Shown: positions 41,774-51,325, numbered from the stretch's first letter. The stretch is 64,000 bases of DNA from Verrucosispora sp. WMMD573 (GCF_027497175.1 NZ_CP114901.1:1302001-1366000), one strand, 5' to 3'. Program-made: numbers and translations. Notes: generated by a model from the letters alone, not told the origin.

Positions 41774-43372
41774 ATGTCTGGTACCCACGCCAGGCGTGAA
41801 CGGACACCTCGACGGCGCCTTGCCGAGGTCGCCGTCCTCGCCACCGCTCTCGTCCTGCCGATGCTGGCCACGGCCTCACCCGCCGCCGCAGCCGACCGTC
41901 CCGCCGTCCAGCCGCTCCCCGCCCACCTCGAAACCATCCGCGCCGCCGAGGCCACCGCGCTCTACGGCGCTCCCGGCATCCGCCCGCTCGACCAGCGCCG
42001 CACCGCACTGATCACCATGGGCGACAGCCAGATCTCCGGCGAAGGGGTCGGCAACTACGTGCCCGGCACCCACCAGCCGGGCAACTGGTGCGACCGCTCG
42101 TACGACCAGGCGGTCTTCCGCACCGGCATCGCCGCCGACGAGCGTTACAACATCGCCTGCTCCGGCGCCACGCCGTGGAATCTGATCGTCGGCGGTCCCA
42201 CCCAGCACAACGAGCTGAACCAGGGCGACCACCTGGCGATCAAGGCACGCAACACGCACATCAAGCTGATCTGGGTGGTGGCCGGCGCCAACGGCGACGG
42301 CACGATCCAGTTCGGCCCGGTCGCCACCGACTGCGCCATCCGCCGTGTCTTCTTCCAGGGCCCCTGCTGGCCCACCTACACCGACCAGTGGACGGTACGC
42401 ACCGACGGCAGCCGCCGGGCCGTCGAGGAGGCGCTCACCGACATCCGCCGGACCATGACGGGCGCCGGCTATCTCGACGCCGACTACGAACTGGTGTTCA
42501 TGTCGTACTCCAGCCCGGCCAGCCCGGACGTCGAGGACAACCCGAACTTCCCCGGCTGGTACTCCGGCGGTTGCCTGCTGTACCTCGCCGATGCCGCGTT
42601 CGCCCGGAACAAGGCGGTGCCGCTGTTCGAGTCGGCGCTGCGGGCGGCGGCGGCCAACACCGGCACCCGCTACCTCGACGCCAGCCGCCTCTTCCACGGC
42701 CACGAGGTGTGCACCGACAACACCTCGGTACGTGGGCTCTACATCGAGGTGGGGATCTGGGACGAGAACGCGGCCCGCCAGTCCTTCCACCCGAACTATC
42801 GGGGACACGGCATGTTCGCCCAGTGCGTCACCCAGTTCTACGCCTCCGGCCAGCAGCAGGGCACCTGCGTCGACCCGGCCAGCACCGGCAACGGCCAGCT
42901 CTACCCGGGACTGATGGAGTTCCGGCAGCTGCGCAACGCCGCCACCGGCACCTGCGTGGACGGCAAGGGCTACAACTCGCGCAACGGCACCGCCCAGCAG
43001 TCGTACCGCTGCCACGGCGGACGTAATCAGGGATTCTGGTACGACCCGACCCGGCAGTCGCTGCACTCCGAGCTCTCCCACGACCGCTGCCTGGACGTCG
43101 CCGGTGGTTCGCTGCGGTCGGGCACGGCGGTGAACATCCACGACTGCCACGGCGGCACCAACCAGAAGTGGACCATCTCCGGCAACCAGGTCCGCGCCGC
43201 CGGTGCCACCAACCTCTGCCTGGCCTTCGACAACCCGCTGCTCGGTACGCCCCGACTGCGGCTGGCCACCTGCTCCAGCAGTTCCCGGCAGCAGTGGTCG
43301 TTCGAGTCGCGATCGTTCGCCCAGCCCGTCGGGTACGGGCGGGACGACTTCATCGGCTCCCGGGTCTACTGA
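41774..43372 (+). CDS. Secreted SGNH hydrolase with ricin-type lectin domain
   Basis: A 532-residue exported protein. The signal peptide (basic N-region, then VAVLATALVLPMLATASPAA) is followed by an SGNH/GDSL esterase domain with block I TMGDSQISGEGVG, block III-like WVVAGANGDG and a C-terminal block V SFHPNYRGH His. From about residue 385 a ricin B-type trefoil runs to the end, with repeated QW-like motifs (CHGGRNQGFWYD, CHGGTNQKWTIS). It probably cleaves an acyl ester on a polysaccharide while the lectin binds it. ATG 41774 has AAAGGAG upstream. Confidence 0.9.
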   Translation: MSGTHARRERTPRRRLAEVAVLATALVLPMLATASPAAAADRPAVQPLPAHLETIRAAEATALYGAPGIRPLDQRRTALITMGDSQISGEGVGNYVPGTHQPGNWCDRSYDQAVFRTGIAADERYNIACSGATPWNLIVGGPTQHNELNQGDHLAIKARNTHIKLIWVVAGANGDGTIQFGPVATDCAIRRVFFQGPCWPTYTDQWTVRTDGSRRAVEEALTDIRRTMTGAGYLDADYELVFMSYSSPASPDVEDNPNFPGWYSGGCLLYLADAAFARNKAVPLFESALRAAAANTGTRYLDASRLFHGHEVCTDNTSVRGLYIEVGIWDENAARQSFHPNYRGHGMFAQCVTQFYASGQQQGTCVDPASTGNGQLYPGLMEFRQLRNAATGTCVDGKGYNSRNGTAQQSYRCHGGRNQGFWYDPTRQSLHSELSHDRCLDVAGGSLRSGTAVNIHDCHGGTNQKWTISGNQVRAAGATNLCLAFDNPLLGTPRLRLATCSSSSRQQWSFESRSFAQPVGYGRDDFIGSRVY

Positions 43373-43385
43373 CGCCGAGAGCAGA

Positions 43386-43448
43386 CGGGCCCGCCGGGCC
43401 GGCACCGGGTGATCGAGTTCGCTCACCGCGCCGGGCCCGGCGGGCCCG
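43386..43448. terminator. Bidirectional terminator hairpin
   Basis: Perfect 15-bp arms CGGGCCCGCCGGGCC (43386-43400) and their complement (43434-43448) lie between the convergent hydrolase and lipoprotein genes. Confidence 0.7.
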
Positions 43449-43454
43449 CTGTCG

Positions 43455-44042
43455 CTACTGGTCGAACGGCACGACGATGAGACGGGCCTGCGCCTGCTCG
43501 CCGTTCACTGTGCCGGCCACGCCCAGCTTGGTGCCGACCTCGATGTCCGTGGCGGCGATCGACCTGCGCCGTTCGATCACCCGCAGGTCGTCGGTGAAGG
43601 TCCAGGTCCGGGTGAAGCCGTCGGTCGACTTGACCGTGACCTTGTCGTCGGTCAGGGCGGTAACCTCGCCGCGCTGCACCGAGACCGTCTTCGTACCGCC
43701 GTCCTTGGTCTGCACCACGACGTCGCCGTGCAGCGTGTTCTTGCGCAGCAGCACCCGGGCCGCCCGACGCTTGCGCCACTCCTCGACCCGCTCCCTGCGC
43801 TTGTTGGCCGCGCTCGGGGTCGGCTCCACCTGCGCGGCCGTGCTCGCGTCGGCGTCCAGTTCCTCGGGGTCGAGGCCGAGCGCGGCCAGCGCCTGCCCCT
43901 CCGCGCCCATCGCGGCGACCACCTCGACGGCGCTCTCCTGCATCGCGTCCCGCTCGGCCCGGCCCACCCCGCAGCCGGCGGCGGCCAACGCGACCGTCAC
44001 CAGCAGCGCGCCGGTGGCGGTGAAGGATCCCCTGCGTGCCAT
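43455..44042 (-). CDS. Secreted lipoprotein, DUF5666-like
   Basis: A 195-residue protein with a lipoprotein signal peptide: GALLVTVALAAAGC gives a lipobox with Cys24. A helical, acidic segment is followed by a C-terminal beta-domain (LHGDVVVQTKDGGTKTVSVQ, then RGEVTALTDDKVTVKSTDGF) of the DUF5666 / OB-like type. It would be anchored on the outer face of the membrane. It is followed on the same strand, toward higher coordinates, by a sensor kinase and response regulator that may share its signal or target it. Confidence 0.85.
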   Translation of the reverse strand: MARRGSFTATGALLVTVALAAAGCGVGRAERDAMQESAVEVVAAMGAEGQALAALGLDPEELDADASTAAQVEPTPSAANKRRERVEEWRKRRAARVLLRKNTLHGDVVVQTKDGGTKTVSVQRGEVTALTDDKVTVKSTDGFTRTWTFTDDLRVIERRRSIAATDIEVGTKLGVAGTVNGEQAQARLIVVPFDQ

Positions 44043-44162
44043 TCCTCGTCCTCTCGTCGGTGCTGGTCTGCCGGATCTCGCCGCGCCGTGCCAAGGCCGG
44101 CGGAGATCCGTGCTGTCAGCGTGGACCGGCCGGATGAGCCGACCGTCAGGCCGACGTTCGGG

Positions 44163-45533
44163 TCAGGTAAGGAATCCCGGCAGCCGGATGGTGAACGCAG
44201 CACCGCCCTCGGGAGCGTGCCCGGCGCTTATCTCACCGCCGAGCCGGCGGACCAGACCGGCGGCGAGCGCGAGCCCGAGCCCGCTGCCGACCTTGCGGAG
44301 CCCTCGGTAGCGTTGGTGCAGCGCCCCGCGCTCGAAGGCCACCGTCAGGTCGTTGTCGGTCAGCCCGGGGCCGCCGTCGCGGACCTCGATCACCCCACCG
44401 GCGCCCGGGTCGGCACCGGCCGGCCGGACCGCCAGCACCACCGGCGCACCGGGGGGCGCCACCCGCAACGCGTTCTCCAGGAGGCCGTCGATCACCTGTC
44501 GGATCCGCCCCGGGTCGGTGTACGCCGGCACCGGCTGCCCCGGCAGCTCCGTCCGGAACGTCACCCCTACCGAGGAGCACCGGTCAGCCCAGGTCCGACC
44601 GGCGTCAGCGGCCAGACCGGCCAGTTCCACCGGCACCGGTTCGAGGGAAAAGTCGACCGCCTCCAGGCGGGCCAGGGCGAGCAGGTCGGTGACCAACCGG
44701 TCCAGGTGCTCGGCCTCGGCGAGCATGGTCCGGCCGGTCTCGGCCGCCGCCGACGGTTCGACCACCCCGTCGGCCAGCGCCTCGGCGTAGCCACGGATCG
44801 CGGTCAGCGGGGTACGCAGTTCGTGCGAGACGGAGAGCAGGAACTCCCGCTGTCGTCCCTCGCTCGTGGCCAGCGCGGCGGCCAGCCCGTTCAGCGCGTA
44901 CGCCAGGTCGGCCACCTCGGCCGGCGACTCGACCGGCACCCGGGCGGTACGGTCGCCGGCTCGCAGCCGGGCCGCGACGAGGGCCGCCCGACGGATCGGT
45001 CGGGCCAGCCGCCGGGCGAGCAGCGAGCCCGCGACCGCACCGGCGGCCAGCCCCGCCAGCAGCGGCAGCCAGAGACCGCGCAGCACCTGACGCCACACTC
45101 CCGCCCCGAGCGGGCGGGTCAGCACCACCCCGTCGCCGCCGGGCAACGCCCGGCCCTCGACGAGTGCCCGTTCCCCGTCGACCAGCCGCCGGCCGGAGAA
45201 GTTCCGCCCGTTGGACACCCGCTTCACCACCTGGGGAGGCAGGCCGGCGCGGTCGACAGCACCGCCCGAGATCAGGTAGATGGTGGTGCCCTGGTTGCCG
45301 AGTTGGCGGATCAACCGCTCACCGGCCAGCTCCCGGACCCGGGCGGGCCGCGCCCGCAGCAGTTCGGCGGCGACCTGGGCCTGCGCGGCGAGCGCCTGCC
45401 GGTCCCGTCGCTCGGCCGCACGAACCGCCACCGGCACCGCGACCACCGCGGTGACCAGGACCGACACCAGAGCCACCGCACAGGTCACCAGCACCGCGCG
45501 CGCGGTGAGCGTACGGCCGGGACGATCAGCCAT
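44163..45533 (-). CDS. Sensor histidine kinase (HAMP, HisKA, HATPase)
   Basis: A 456-residue membrane kinase. TM1 is VLVTCAVALVSVLVTAVVAV, a roughly 110-residue extracytoplasmic region follows, and TM2 is GLWLPLLAGLAAGAVAGSLL. HAMP leads to HisKA with LLSVSHELRTPLTAIRGYAE and an HATPase with N box (GLLENALRVAPPGAP), G1 DGGPGL and GSGLGLALAAGLVRRLGGEI. Its start overlaps the end of the response-regulator gene, so the two form an operon. The signal is unknown; the adjacent lipoprotein might be a sensor accessory. Confidence 0.93.
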   Translation of the reverse strand: MADRPGRTLTARAVLVTCAVALVSVLVTAVVAVPVAVRAAERRDRQALAAQAQVAAELLRARPARVRELAGERLIRQLGNQGTTIYLISGGAVDRAGLPPQVVKRVSNGRNFSGRRLVDGERALVEGRALPGGDGVVLTRPLGAGVWRQVLRGLWLPLLAGLAAGAVAGSLLARRLARPIRRAALVAARLRAGDRTARVPVESPAEVADLAYALNGLAAALATSEGRQREFLLSVSHELRTPLTAIRGYAEALADGVVEPSAAAETGRTMLAEAEHLDRLVTDLLALARLEAVDFSLEPVPVELAGLAADAGRTWADRCSSVGVTFRTELPGQPVPAYTDPGRIRQVIDGLLENALRVAPPGAPVVLAVRPAGADPGAGGVIEVRDGGPGLTDNDLTVAFERGALHQRYRGLRKVGSGLGLALAAGLVRRLGGEISAGHAPEGGAAFTIRLPGFLT

Positions 45534-46218
45534 CGGCGGCGTACCCGACTCCGCGATGGGTCCGGATGACGCTCGCCGCGCCGAGCTTCGCCCGGACCTG
45601 CGCCACGTGCACGTCGACGGTACGGGTGCCGGCGTGCGCCGCGTATCCCCAGACCGCGGCCAGCAACTCCTCGCGTGAGAAGACCCGACCCGGCCGGCTC
45701 ATCAGGTGAGCCAGCAGATCGAACTCGGTGGAGGTGAGCTGCACCGGGGCGCCGTCGGCAGTGACCGACCTACGGTCGGGGTCGACGGTGACCCGGCCGA
45801 GCACGACGGGCTGCCCGACGCCGCCTGGTGGGCCGGCGGCCCGGCGCAGCACCGCCCGCAGTCGGGCGACGAGTTCGCGAGGGCTGAACGGTTTGGTGAC
45901 GTAGTCGTCGGCGCCCAGTTCCAGGCCGACGACGCGGTCCACCTCGTCGTCGCGAGCGGTGAGGAAGATGACCGGCGTCCAGTCGCCGGCCTCACGCAAC
46001 CGACGACAGACCTCGGTGCCCGCCAGTCCCGGCAAGGCGATGTCGAGCACGCAGGCCACCGGACGCAACCGGCGGGCCGCCGCGAGGCCGGCGCTGCCGT
46101 CCCGCTCGACGTGTACGCCGAAGCCGTCCCGGCTGAGGTAGAGCCGGACCAGGTCGGCGATGCTCGGTTCGTCCTCCACCACGAGGACCAGCCCGCGTTG
46201 CGGGTTCTCGGCGGTCAC
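45526..46218 (-). CDS. OmpR-family response regulator
   Basis: A 230-residue protein. The receiver is LVLVVEDEPSIADLVRLYL, with the phospho-acceptor Asp in ACVLDIALPGLAG and Lys in YVTKPFSPREL. The C-terminal winged helix is LTSTEFDLLAHLMSRPGRVF, then TRTVDVHVAQVRAKLG. It pairs with the adjacent kinase, and the genes overlap by 8 bp. The targets are unknown. Confidence 0.95.
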   Translation of the reverse strand: MTAENPQRGLVLVVEDEPSIADLVRLYLSRDGFGVHVERDGSAGLAAARRLRPVACVLDIALPGLAGTEVCRRLREAGDWTPVIFLTARDDEVDRVVGLELGADDYVTKPFSPRELVARLRAVLRRAAGPPGGVGQPVVLGRVTVDPDRRSVTADGAPVQLTSTEFDLLAHLMSRPGRVFSREELLAAVWGYAAHAGTRTVDVHVAQVRAKLGAASVIRTHRGVGYAADG

Positions 46219-46288
46219 TGGGCCATGATTGCCGATCGACGAGACTCGGCAGCGTCGGGCTGTGTTCGGATTCGGTAAGAAGACCCGG

Positions 46289-46798
46289 TCAGTGGGCCAC
46301 GACGGGCGCGAAGGAGCCCGGTCGGGCGGCAGCCGCCTCGGCGACGGTGGCCACGATCCGCGGCTGCGCGCTGCGTACGCGGGTGCGGAAGGCGTGATTG
46401 AGCAGGGCGTCCAGCTGCCACACCTGCTTCGGATGCTGAGTACGGATCAGGAAGCGCTCGCGGATGCCGTCGATCGCGGTAGCGGCCAACTCCACGCAGT
46501 GCAGGCGCGGGTCGGGGCTCCAGGTGACGTGGCTCAGCTCGCGGAGTTCCGTGTTGAGGTGCAGGCGGAGCCGGTGCAGCACCCGCGTCTGTCGGGTGAC
46601 CACCAGCCTGCGGTGGGTGAGCAGCAGCAGGTAATCCCCGTCGACCGGTCGGTCCGGCCGGCTGCACCGGGTGACCAGGATGGTGGCGTCGCCGGAACCC
46701 ACACAGCGACGGAACACCGGCATGTGCCGACTGGCGGTCTGCACCGCCAGACCGGCCTCGGCGGCGGCCGGAAGGAACGTTCGGGAGAAGACGTCCAT
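46289..46798 (-). CDS. Conserved hypothetical protein
   Basis: About 169 residues. It starts MDVFSRTFLPAAAEAGLAVQ and is predicted alpha/beta with a central LLTHRRLVVTRQTRVLHRLR region that resembles PH-like or YokE-type folds. No catalytic motif or membrane helix is visible. ATG 46798 is preferred because the upstream part of the longer frame is not protein-like. The family is not recognised. Confidence 0.65.
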   Translation of the reverse strand: MDVFSRTFLPAAAEAGLAVQTASRHMPVFRRCVGSGDATILVTRCSRPDRPVDGDYLLLLTHRRLVVTRQTRVLHRLRLHLNTELRELSHVTWSPDPRLHCVELAATAIDGIRERFLIRTQHPKQVWQLDALLNHAFRTRVRSAQPRIVATVAEAAAARPGSFAPVVAH

Positions 46799-46893
46799 GA
46801 CCTGCCCAACGACCCTGCCCCCACGGTGACATGGCCAACGAACATGCTTTCTGCAATTTCCACACCACCGCCCACCCCACCCGACCTCGGCTA

Positions 46894-46953
46894 GTTGATC
46901 AAAAAGTCTTGGTCGTCCGGGCGCCGGCCAGAGACCAAAGCTTCTCAATCAAC
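46894..46953. repeat. GTTGATC palindromic repeat, copy 3 (diverged)
   Basis: An imperfect palindrome begins GTTGATCAAAAAGTCTTGG and ends AATCAAC; the 21-bp arms match at about 17 positions. It lies between the start of the hypothetical gene and the end of the thiolase gene. Only the outer 6-7 bases agree closely with the other two copies. Confidence 0.55.
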
Positions 46954-46968
46954 TTGGCTGGGAGGGGG

Positions 46969-48141
46969 TCAGAGGAGTTCGAGGATGGTGGCGTTGGCCA
47001 TTCCGCCGCCCTCGCACATGGTCTGCAGGCCGTAGCGGATGTTGTTGTCGCGCATGTGCCCGAGCATCGTGGTCATGATGCGGGCACCGGAGCCGCCGAG
47101 CGGATGACCCAGGGCGATCGCGCCGCCGCGTGGATTGAGCCGCTCCGGGTCCGCCTCGGTCTCCGCCAACCAGGCCAGCGGTACGGGGGCGAACGCCTCG
47201 TTCACCTCGTACACCCCGATCTCCTCGATGCCCAGCCCCGCGCGGCGCAGCGCCTTCGCGGTGGCCGGGATCGGCGCGGTAAGCATGGCGACCGGGTCGT
47301 CCGCCGCGACCACGGCGGTGTGTACCCGGGCCAGCGGGCGCAGCCCGTGCCGGCTGGCCCACTCGCTCGTGGTGACTGCGAGCGCGGCGGCACCGTCGGA
47401 GATCTGCGAGGCCGAACCGGCGGTGACCACCCCGTCGGTACGGAACGGAGTGGGCAGCTCGCCCAGTTTCTCCAATGAGGTGTCGCGCCGGATGCCCTCG
47501 TCCACCGTGAACTTGCCGCCGTCGGCGAGCGCCACCGGGGCGACTTCGACCTCGAACGCGCCCGCGTCCTGCGCGGCGGCGGCCTTCTCGTGGCTGGTCA
47601 GCGCGAACTCGTCGAGCTGGGTGCGGGACAGGCGCCACCGCTGGGCGATGAGCTCCGCCCCCACGCCCTGGTTGAACGGGAGCGGTGAGTCCTCGGCGAC
47701 CCCCTCGACCCCCCGGTAGCGGGCCAGGATCTGCTCGCTGAACGGCATTCCACCGGCCACGCTGGAGCCCATCGGCACCCGCGTCATCGACTCGACACCG
47801 CCCGCGATGACCAGGTCCGCCTGGCCGGAGAGCACGGTGGCGGCGGCGAAGTGCAGGGCCTGCTGGCTGGAACCGCACTGCCGGTCCAGGGTGGTGCCGG
47901 GCACCGACTCGGGCCAGCCGGCGGCCAGCACCGCGTTCCGGGCGACGTTCCACGACTGCTCCCCGACCTGGGAGACGCAGCCCCAGACCACGTCGTCCAC
48001 CTGAGCCGGATCGATCCCGGTGCGTTCGGCGAGGGCACGCAGCACGTGCGCGGACAGATCCACCGGGTGCACTGTGGCCAGGCTGCCCTTGCGCCGCCCG
48101 ACCGGGGTGCGCACCGCACCGACGACAACCGCGTCACTCAT
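46969..48141 (-). CDS. Thiolase / acetyl-CoA acetyltransferase
   Basis: A 390-residue enzyme with all thiolase signatures: acyl-accepting Cys in LDRQCGSSQQA, VIAGGVESMTRVPMG, NEAFAPVPLAW, GGAIALGHPLGGSGAR with the catalytic His, and the C-terminal Cys in CEGGGMANA. It condenses or cleaves acyl-CoA in fatty-acid or steroid catabolism or in acetoacetyl-CoA formation. ATG 48141 has GGGGAG upstream. No beta-oxidation partner lies next to it, so it is a monocistronic, probably biodegradative, type. Confidence 0.95.
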   Translation of the reverse strand: MSDAVVVGAVRTPVGRRKGSLATVHPVDLSAHVLRALAERTGIDPAQVDDVVWGCVSQVGEQSWNVARNAVLAAGWPESVPGTTLDRQCGSSQQALHFAAATVLSGQADLVIAGGVESMTRVPMGSSVAGGMPFSEQILARYRGVEGVAEDSPLPFNQGVGAELIAQRWRLSRTQLDEFALTSHEKAAAAQDAGAFEVEVAPVALADGGKFTVDEGIRRDTSLEKLGELPTPFRTDGVVTAGSASQISDGAAALAVTTSEWASRHGLRPLARVHTAVVAADDPVAMLTAPIPATAKALRRAGLGIEEIGVYEVNEAFAPVPLAWLAETEADPERLNPRGGAIALGHPLGGSGARIMTTMLGHMRDNNIRYGLQTMCEGGGMANATILELL

Positions 48142-48276
48142 CTCTACTCCCCGGTAACTTGGGCTGCTCCCGATCCTACGCCCACCCGGGCAGACCGCCA
48201 CGCCTCCGCCCACCCGCGCCGGCCGAAGGCTTCGTCGGCGGATGCCCGTGGCCGGCGGCGCTGGCATGCTGGTGCC

Positions 48277-48744
48277 GTGGCGTACGACACCATCGCGCGG
48301 CAGTGGCGGGTGCCCCGGGCCCTACCGGTCCTCAAGCTGACTGCCGCTGCCAGCGTGCTCGCCCTGGGGATCCTGCTCGCCGCGGGTGACCCGCTCCGGC
48401 CGGTGCTCGGCGGGCTGGCCGCAGTGGTTCTCACCGGGTGGGGCCTGCGGGATCTGGTCGCGCCGGTGCGGTTGGCGGTGGACCCGACCGGCATCACCGT
48501 ACCGGCCGGGCTGCGGGGGCGACGGCATCTGCCCTGGCCGACGGTGGAGACCATCCAGGTGCACCGTCAGTCCGGGCGCGGACTGGCCGGACCGACGCTG
48601 GAGATCGACACGGGCGACTCGCTGCACCTGTTCAGCCGGCTCGATCTCGGCGCCGATCCGGCCGAGGTCGCCGACGCGTTACGCACCGTCCGAGCGGGAA
48701 GCCCCGGCGGCGCGGTTGATCCGCGCCCTGGGCAGGCGATGTGA
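48277..48744 (+). CDS. PH-domain membrane protein
   Basis: A 155-residue protein. Two hydrophobic helices (LKLTAAASVLALGILLAAGD and VLGGLAAVVLTGWGLRDLVA) precede a bacterial PH-like domain (VDPTGITVPAGLRGRRHLPW, then VETIQVHRQSGRGLAGPTLE). GTG 48277 was chosen because the upstream frame is not protein-like. Such proteins are common in actinobacteria with unknown roles. It diverges from the thiolase gene. Confidence 0.82.
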   Translation: MAYDTIARQWRVPRALPVLKLTAAASVLALGILLAAGDPLRPVLGGLAAVVLTGWGLRDLVAPVRLAVDPTGITVPAGLRGRRHLPWPTVETIQVHRQSGRGLAGPTLEIDTGDSLHLFSRLDLGADPAEVADALRTVRAGSPGGAVDPRPGQAM

Positions 48745-48780
48745 CCGGGTCCGCATCGCCGGTGCCGTCTCGGGCAGCGG

Positions 48781-49692
48781 TCAGCCCAGCAGCGCGGCCG
48801 TGCGGACCAGGGCCATCCCGAGCAGCACCACCACGATGATCGCGCCACCGCCGAACTGCACAAGCGTCCGGCGCGACCGCGGCGCATAGGCCAGCACCAG
48901 CGCCATCAGCGCGCCGAACACCAGGCCGCCCAGGTGACCGGCGATGGAGATCTGCGGCACGGTGAAGGTGAAGATCAGATTGATCACGAGGATGGGGAGG
49001 ATCGCCGACGTGTCCCGACCCAGCCGTCGCATGATCACAAAGATCGCCGCGAAGAGGCCGAAGATGGCGGTCGACGCTCCCGCCGACATCTGGTTGGGCG
49101 CGCTGAACACGTATACCGCGACGTTGCCGCCGAAACCGGCGATCAAGTAGAGCGCGGCGAAGCGCAGCGGCCCGAGCACCGCCTCCAGCGAGCGACCCAG
49201 CACCCAGAGCGCCCACATGTTCAGCAGCAGGTGCACCACGCCGTAGTGCAGGAACATCGCGGTGATCAGTCGGTACCACTGACCCTCGGCGACACCGCCG
49301 ACGGTGCCGTCGAGGAACATCGCCCGACCCAGCACCGCACCCCACTCGGTCAACGGGGTGCCGCCGCCCATCAGCCCGCCGAAGCCGTTTCCGCCGGCCG
49401 CCGCGTCCCCGCCCCGGTCGGAGGCGATCGAGACCAGCATCACCAGCAGGTTGAGGGCGATCAGGGTCTTGGTCACGTAACCGTGTCGGCCGACCACCCC
49501 GCCGCCGAAGGCGGTACGCGCCGGCCGCACGCTGCGGCGTCCCTCCGACACGCACTCCGGGCACTGGAAACCGACCGACGCCTCGTTCATGCAGTCCGGG
49601 CAGATGGAACGGTCGCAGCGGGTGCAGCGGACATACGTTTCCCGGCCGGGGTGGCGGTAGCAGGCCGGCGTGGTCGGCGGGGACTCGCTCAT
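48781..49692 (-). CDS. Rhomboid-family intramembrane serine protease with N-terminal zinc finger
   Basis: A 303-residue protein. A B-box-like zinc finger (CYRHPGRETYVRCTRCDRSI, then CPDCMNEASVGFQCPEC) precedes six or seven membrane helices. The catalytic Ser is in SAGASTAIFGLFAAIF, the His is in ISIAGHLGGLVFGA, and the HLLLNMWALW stretch is conserved. Rhomboids cleave substrates within the membrane. The cytosolic finger is typical of the actinobacterial subclass. Start ATG 49692. It lies downstream of the cyclophilin gene on the same strand. Confidence 0.93.
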   Translation of the reverse strand: MSESPPTTPACYRHPGRETYVRCTRCDRSICPDCMNEASVGFQCPECVSEGRRSVRPARTAFGGGVVGRHGYVTKTLIALNLLVMLVSIASDRGGDAAAGGNGFGGLMGGGTPLTEWGAVLGRAMFLDGTVGGVAEGQWYRLITAMFLHYGVVHLLLNMWALWVLGRSLEAVLGPLRFAALYLIAGFGGNVAVYVFSAPNQMSAGASTAIFGLFAAIFVIMRRLGRDTSAILPILVINLIFTFTVPQISIAGHLGGLVFGALMALVLAYAPRSRRTLVQFGGGAIIVVVLLGMALVRTAALLG

Positions 49693-49795
49693 CGCTGGCC
49701 CCAGACACCCGAGCGCTCAGTCATGCGAGCAAAGGTACCCCGAGCCATCACTCAGGCGGGTCGACGCGTACCCGCGGCCGTCGGCCAGAGCGGGC

Positions 49796-49830
49796 ACTGG
49801 TCCGGACACCGGTGGGGTGTCCGGACCAGT
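49796..49830. terminator. Terminator hairpin after cyclophilin gene
   Basis: Perfect 15-bp arms ACTGGTCCGGACACC (49796-49810) and their complement (49816-49830) with a five-base loop lie downstream of the minus-strand cyclophilin gene. Confidence 0.7.
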
Positions 49831-49944
49831 CCGCAAGCCGCCGGTCGTCCTCGGCGTGCCCGAACCGGCACTCGCCGAGCTGGTCGACCGGGCCATGAAC
49901 CCGCAGGCCGGGCAGCCCTTGCGGCACCGCCCGCAGACGCCCGG

Positions 49945-50472
49945 TCAGGCCGAGCGCTCGATCTCGACGCGCTCGATGACGACGTCCTGGAGCGGCCGGT
50001 CACTGGGGCCGGTCGGGGTGTTGGCGATCGCCTCGACGATCTTCTCGGACTGCTCGTCGGCGACCTGCCCGAAGATGGTGTGCCGGTTGTTCAGGTGCGG
50101 CGTCGGCGAGACGGTGATGAAGAACTGCGAGCCGTTGGTGCCGGGCCCGGCGTTCGCCATCGCCAGCAGGTACGGCCGGTCGAACCGCAGCTCGGGGTGG
50201 AACTCGTCGGCGAAGGTGTAGCCCGGCCCGCCCCGGCCGGTGCCAGTCGGGTCACCCATCTGAATCATGAACCCGCTGATCACCCGGTGCGAGATGGTGC
50301 CGTCGTAGTACGGACCACTGCCCGGCTGCCCGGTCCGCGGGTCGGTGTACTCGCGGGTGCCCTCGGCCAACTCGACGAAGTTGCGGACGGTCTTCGGGGC
50401 GTGGTTGCCGAAGAGCTCCAGCCGGATCGGGCCGGCGTTGGTGTGCAGGGTGGCGTAGACAGCCTCGGCCAC
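49945..50472 (-). CDS. Peptidyl-prolyl cis-trans isomerase (cyclophilin)
   Basis: A 175-residue cytoplasmic cyclophilin. It contains YYDGTISHRVISGFMIQMGD (catalytic Arg), GPGTNGSQFFITVSPTPHLN and HTIFGQVADEQSEKIVEAIA. It accelerates proline isomerisation in protein folding. The start at 50472 gives AEAVYATLHTNAGPIRLELF. It is divergent from the DUF5324-like gene; expression is probably constitutive. Confidence 0.96.
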   Translation of the reverse strand: MAEAVYATLHTNAGPIRLELFGNHAPKTVRNFVELAEGTREYTDPRTGQPGSGPYYDGTISHRVISGFMIQMGDPTGTGRGGPGYTFADEFHPELRFDRPYLLAMANAGPGTNGSQFFITVSPTPHLNNRHTIFGQVADEQSEKIVEAIANTPTGPSDRPLQDVVIERVEIERSA

Positions 50473-50588
50473 GGGTACTCCTTATTCGTTGGTCAGTTCC
50501 ATGCGGATCCTCCCATGTGCCCGATCTGGACATGCGGAGGCATCCGAAGGTGGAGGATGAGACAGAGCAACTCCCAGGAGGTGGGACC

Positions 50589-51323
50589 GTGTTTGGAAAC
50601 TGGCGGCGCAAGACCCAGGCGCAGTTGGCCCGGGCCGAACTGAACCGCAGCATCGGTCACCTGAGGCAGGCCGCCACGCATGCCGCGAGGGGGGCCGGCG
50701 ACACGGTCGGCCCACGATTCCAGGCGGCCCGCGGTGCGGTGGCACCGACCGCCGTCGTGGTCCGGGACCGGGCATCGAGCGGCCTGGCATCGACGGCCGC
50801 CGCCCTCGCGCCGCTTGCTCTGGCCGTACGTCACGCGCAGTCCGACGCGGCCGATCGGGCCGCCAAGGGGAAAAAGGCCGCGGTTGCCAAGCAGGCCGCG
50901 GTCAGTAGGAAGGCGAAGAAGATGAAGGCGAAGAAGAAGTCCCGCCGGAGCGGGACCATGATCGGCCTGCTGGCCGCCGGCACGGTCGCGGGGCTGGCCG
51001 GCGCGATGGCCCTGCGGCGGCACCGCGAGCAGCAGGAGTGGGCCGAGTACGACGCGGGTGCCGCGCTCGAGCCGATGCACGAGGAGGTGGAGACCATCGA
51101 GGTGCGTACCACCGGCGCCGGCAAGGTCTCGACCGGAGCGGGCAGCTCGGCGGTGGCCGGCGGCGACAGCGCCTCCACCACCCCCACCCCGACCGCGCCG
51201 TCCGGGGTAGCCGCCACCGGGAAGGTCCCCTCGGTCGCCGAGGGCGCCCACACCAGCACCGGCCGTCCCGCCGACAACCTGACCAAGGCCACCACCAACC
51301 ACAAGTCAAACACCCGCGCCTGA
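50589..51323 (+). CDS. DUF5324-like single-span membrane protein
   Basis: A 244-residue protein. The N-terminal half is helical, Ala/Lys-rich and basic (KGKKAAVAKQAAVSRKAKKM). One transmembrane helix (MIGLLAAGTVAGLAGAMALR) follows, then a C-terminal acidic, Thr/Ala-rich tail. GTG 50589 has AGGAGG six bases upstream. The function is unknown; the family is widespread in actinomycetes. Confidence 0.82.
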   Translation: MFGNWRRKTQAQLARAELNRSIGHLRQAATHAARGAGDTVGPRFQAARGAVAPTAVVVRDRASSGLASTAAALAPLALAVRHAQSDAADRAAKGKKAAVAKQAAVSRKAKKMKAKKKSRRSGTMIGLLAAGTVAGLAGAMALRRHREQQEWAEYDAGAALEPMHEEVETIEVRTTGAGKVSTGAGSSAVAGGDSASTTPTPTAPSGVAATGKVPSVAEGAHTSTGRPADNLTKATTNHKSNTRA

Positions 51324-51325
51324 CC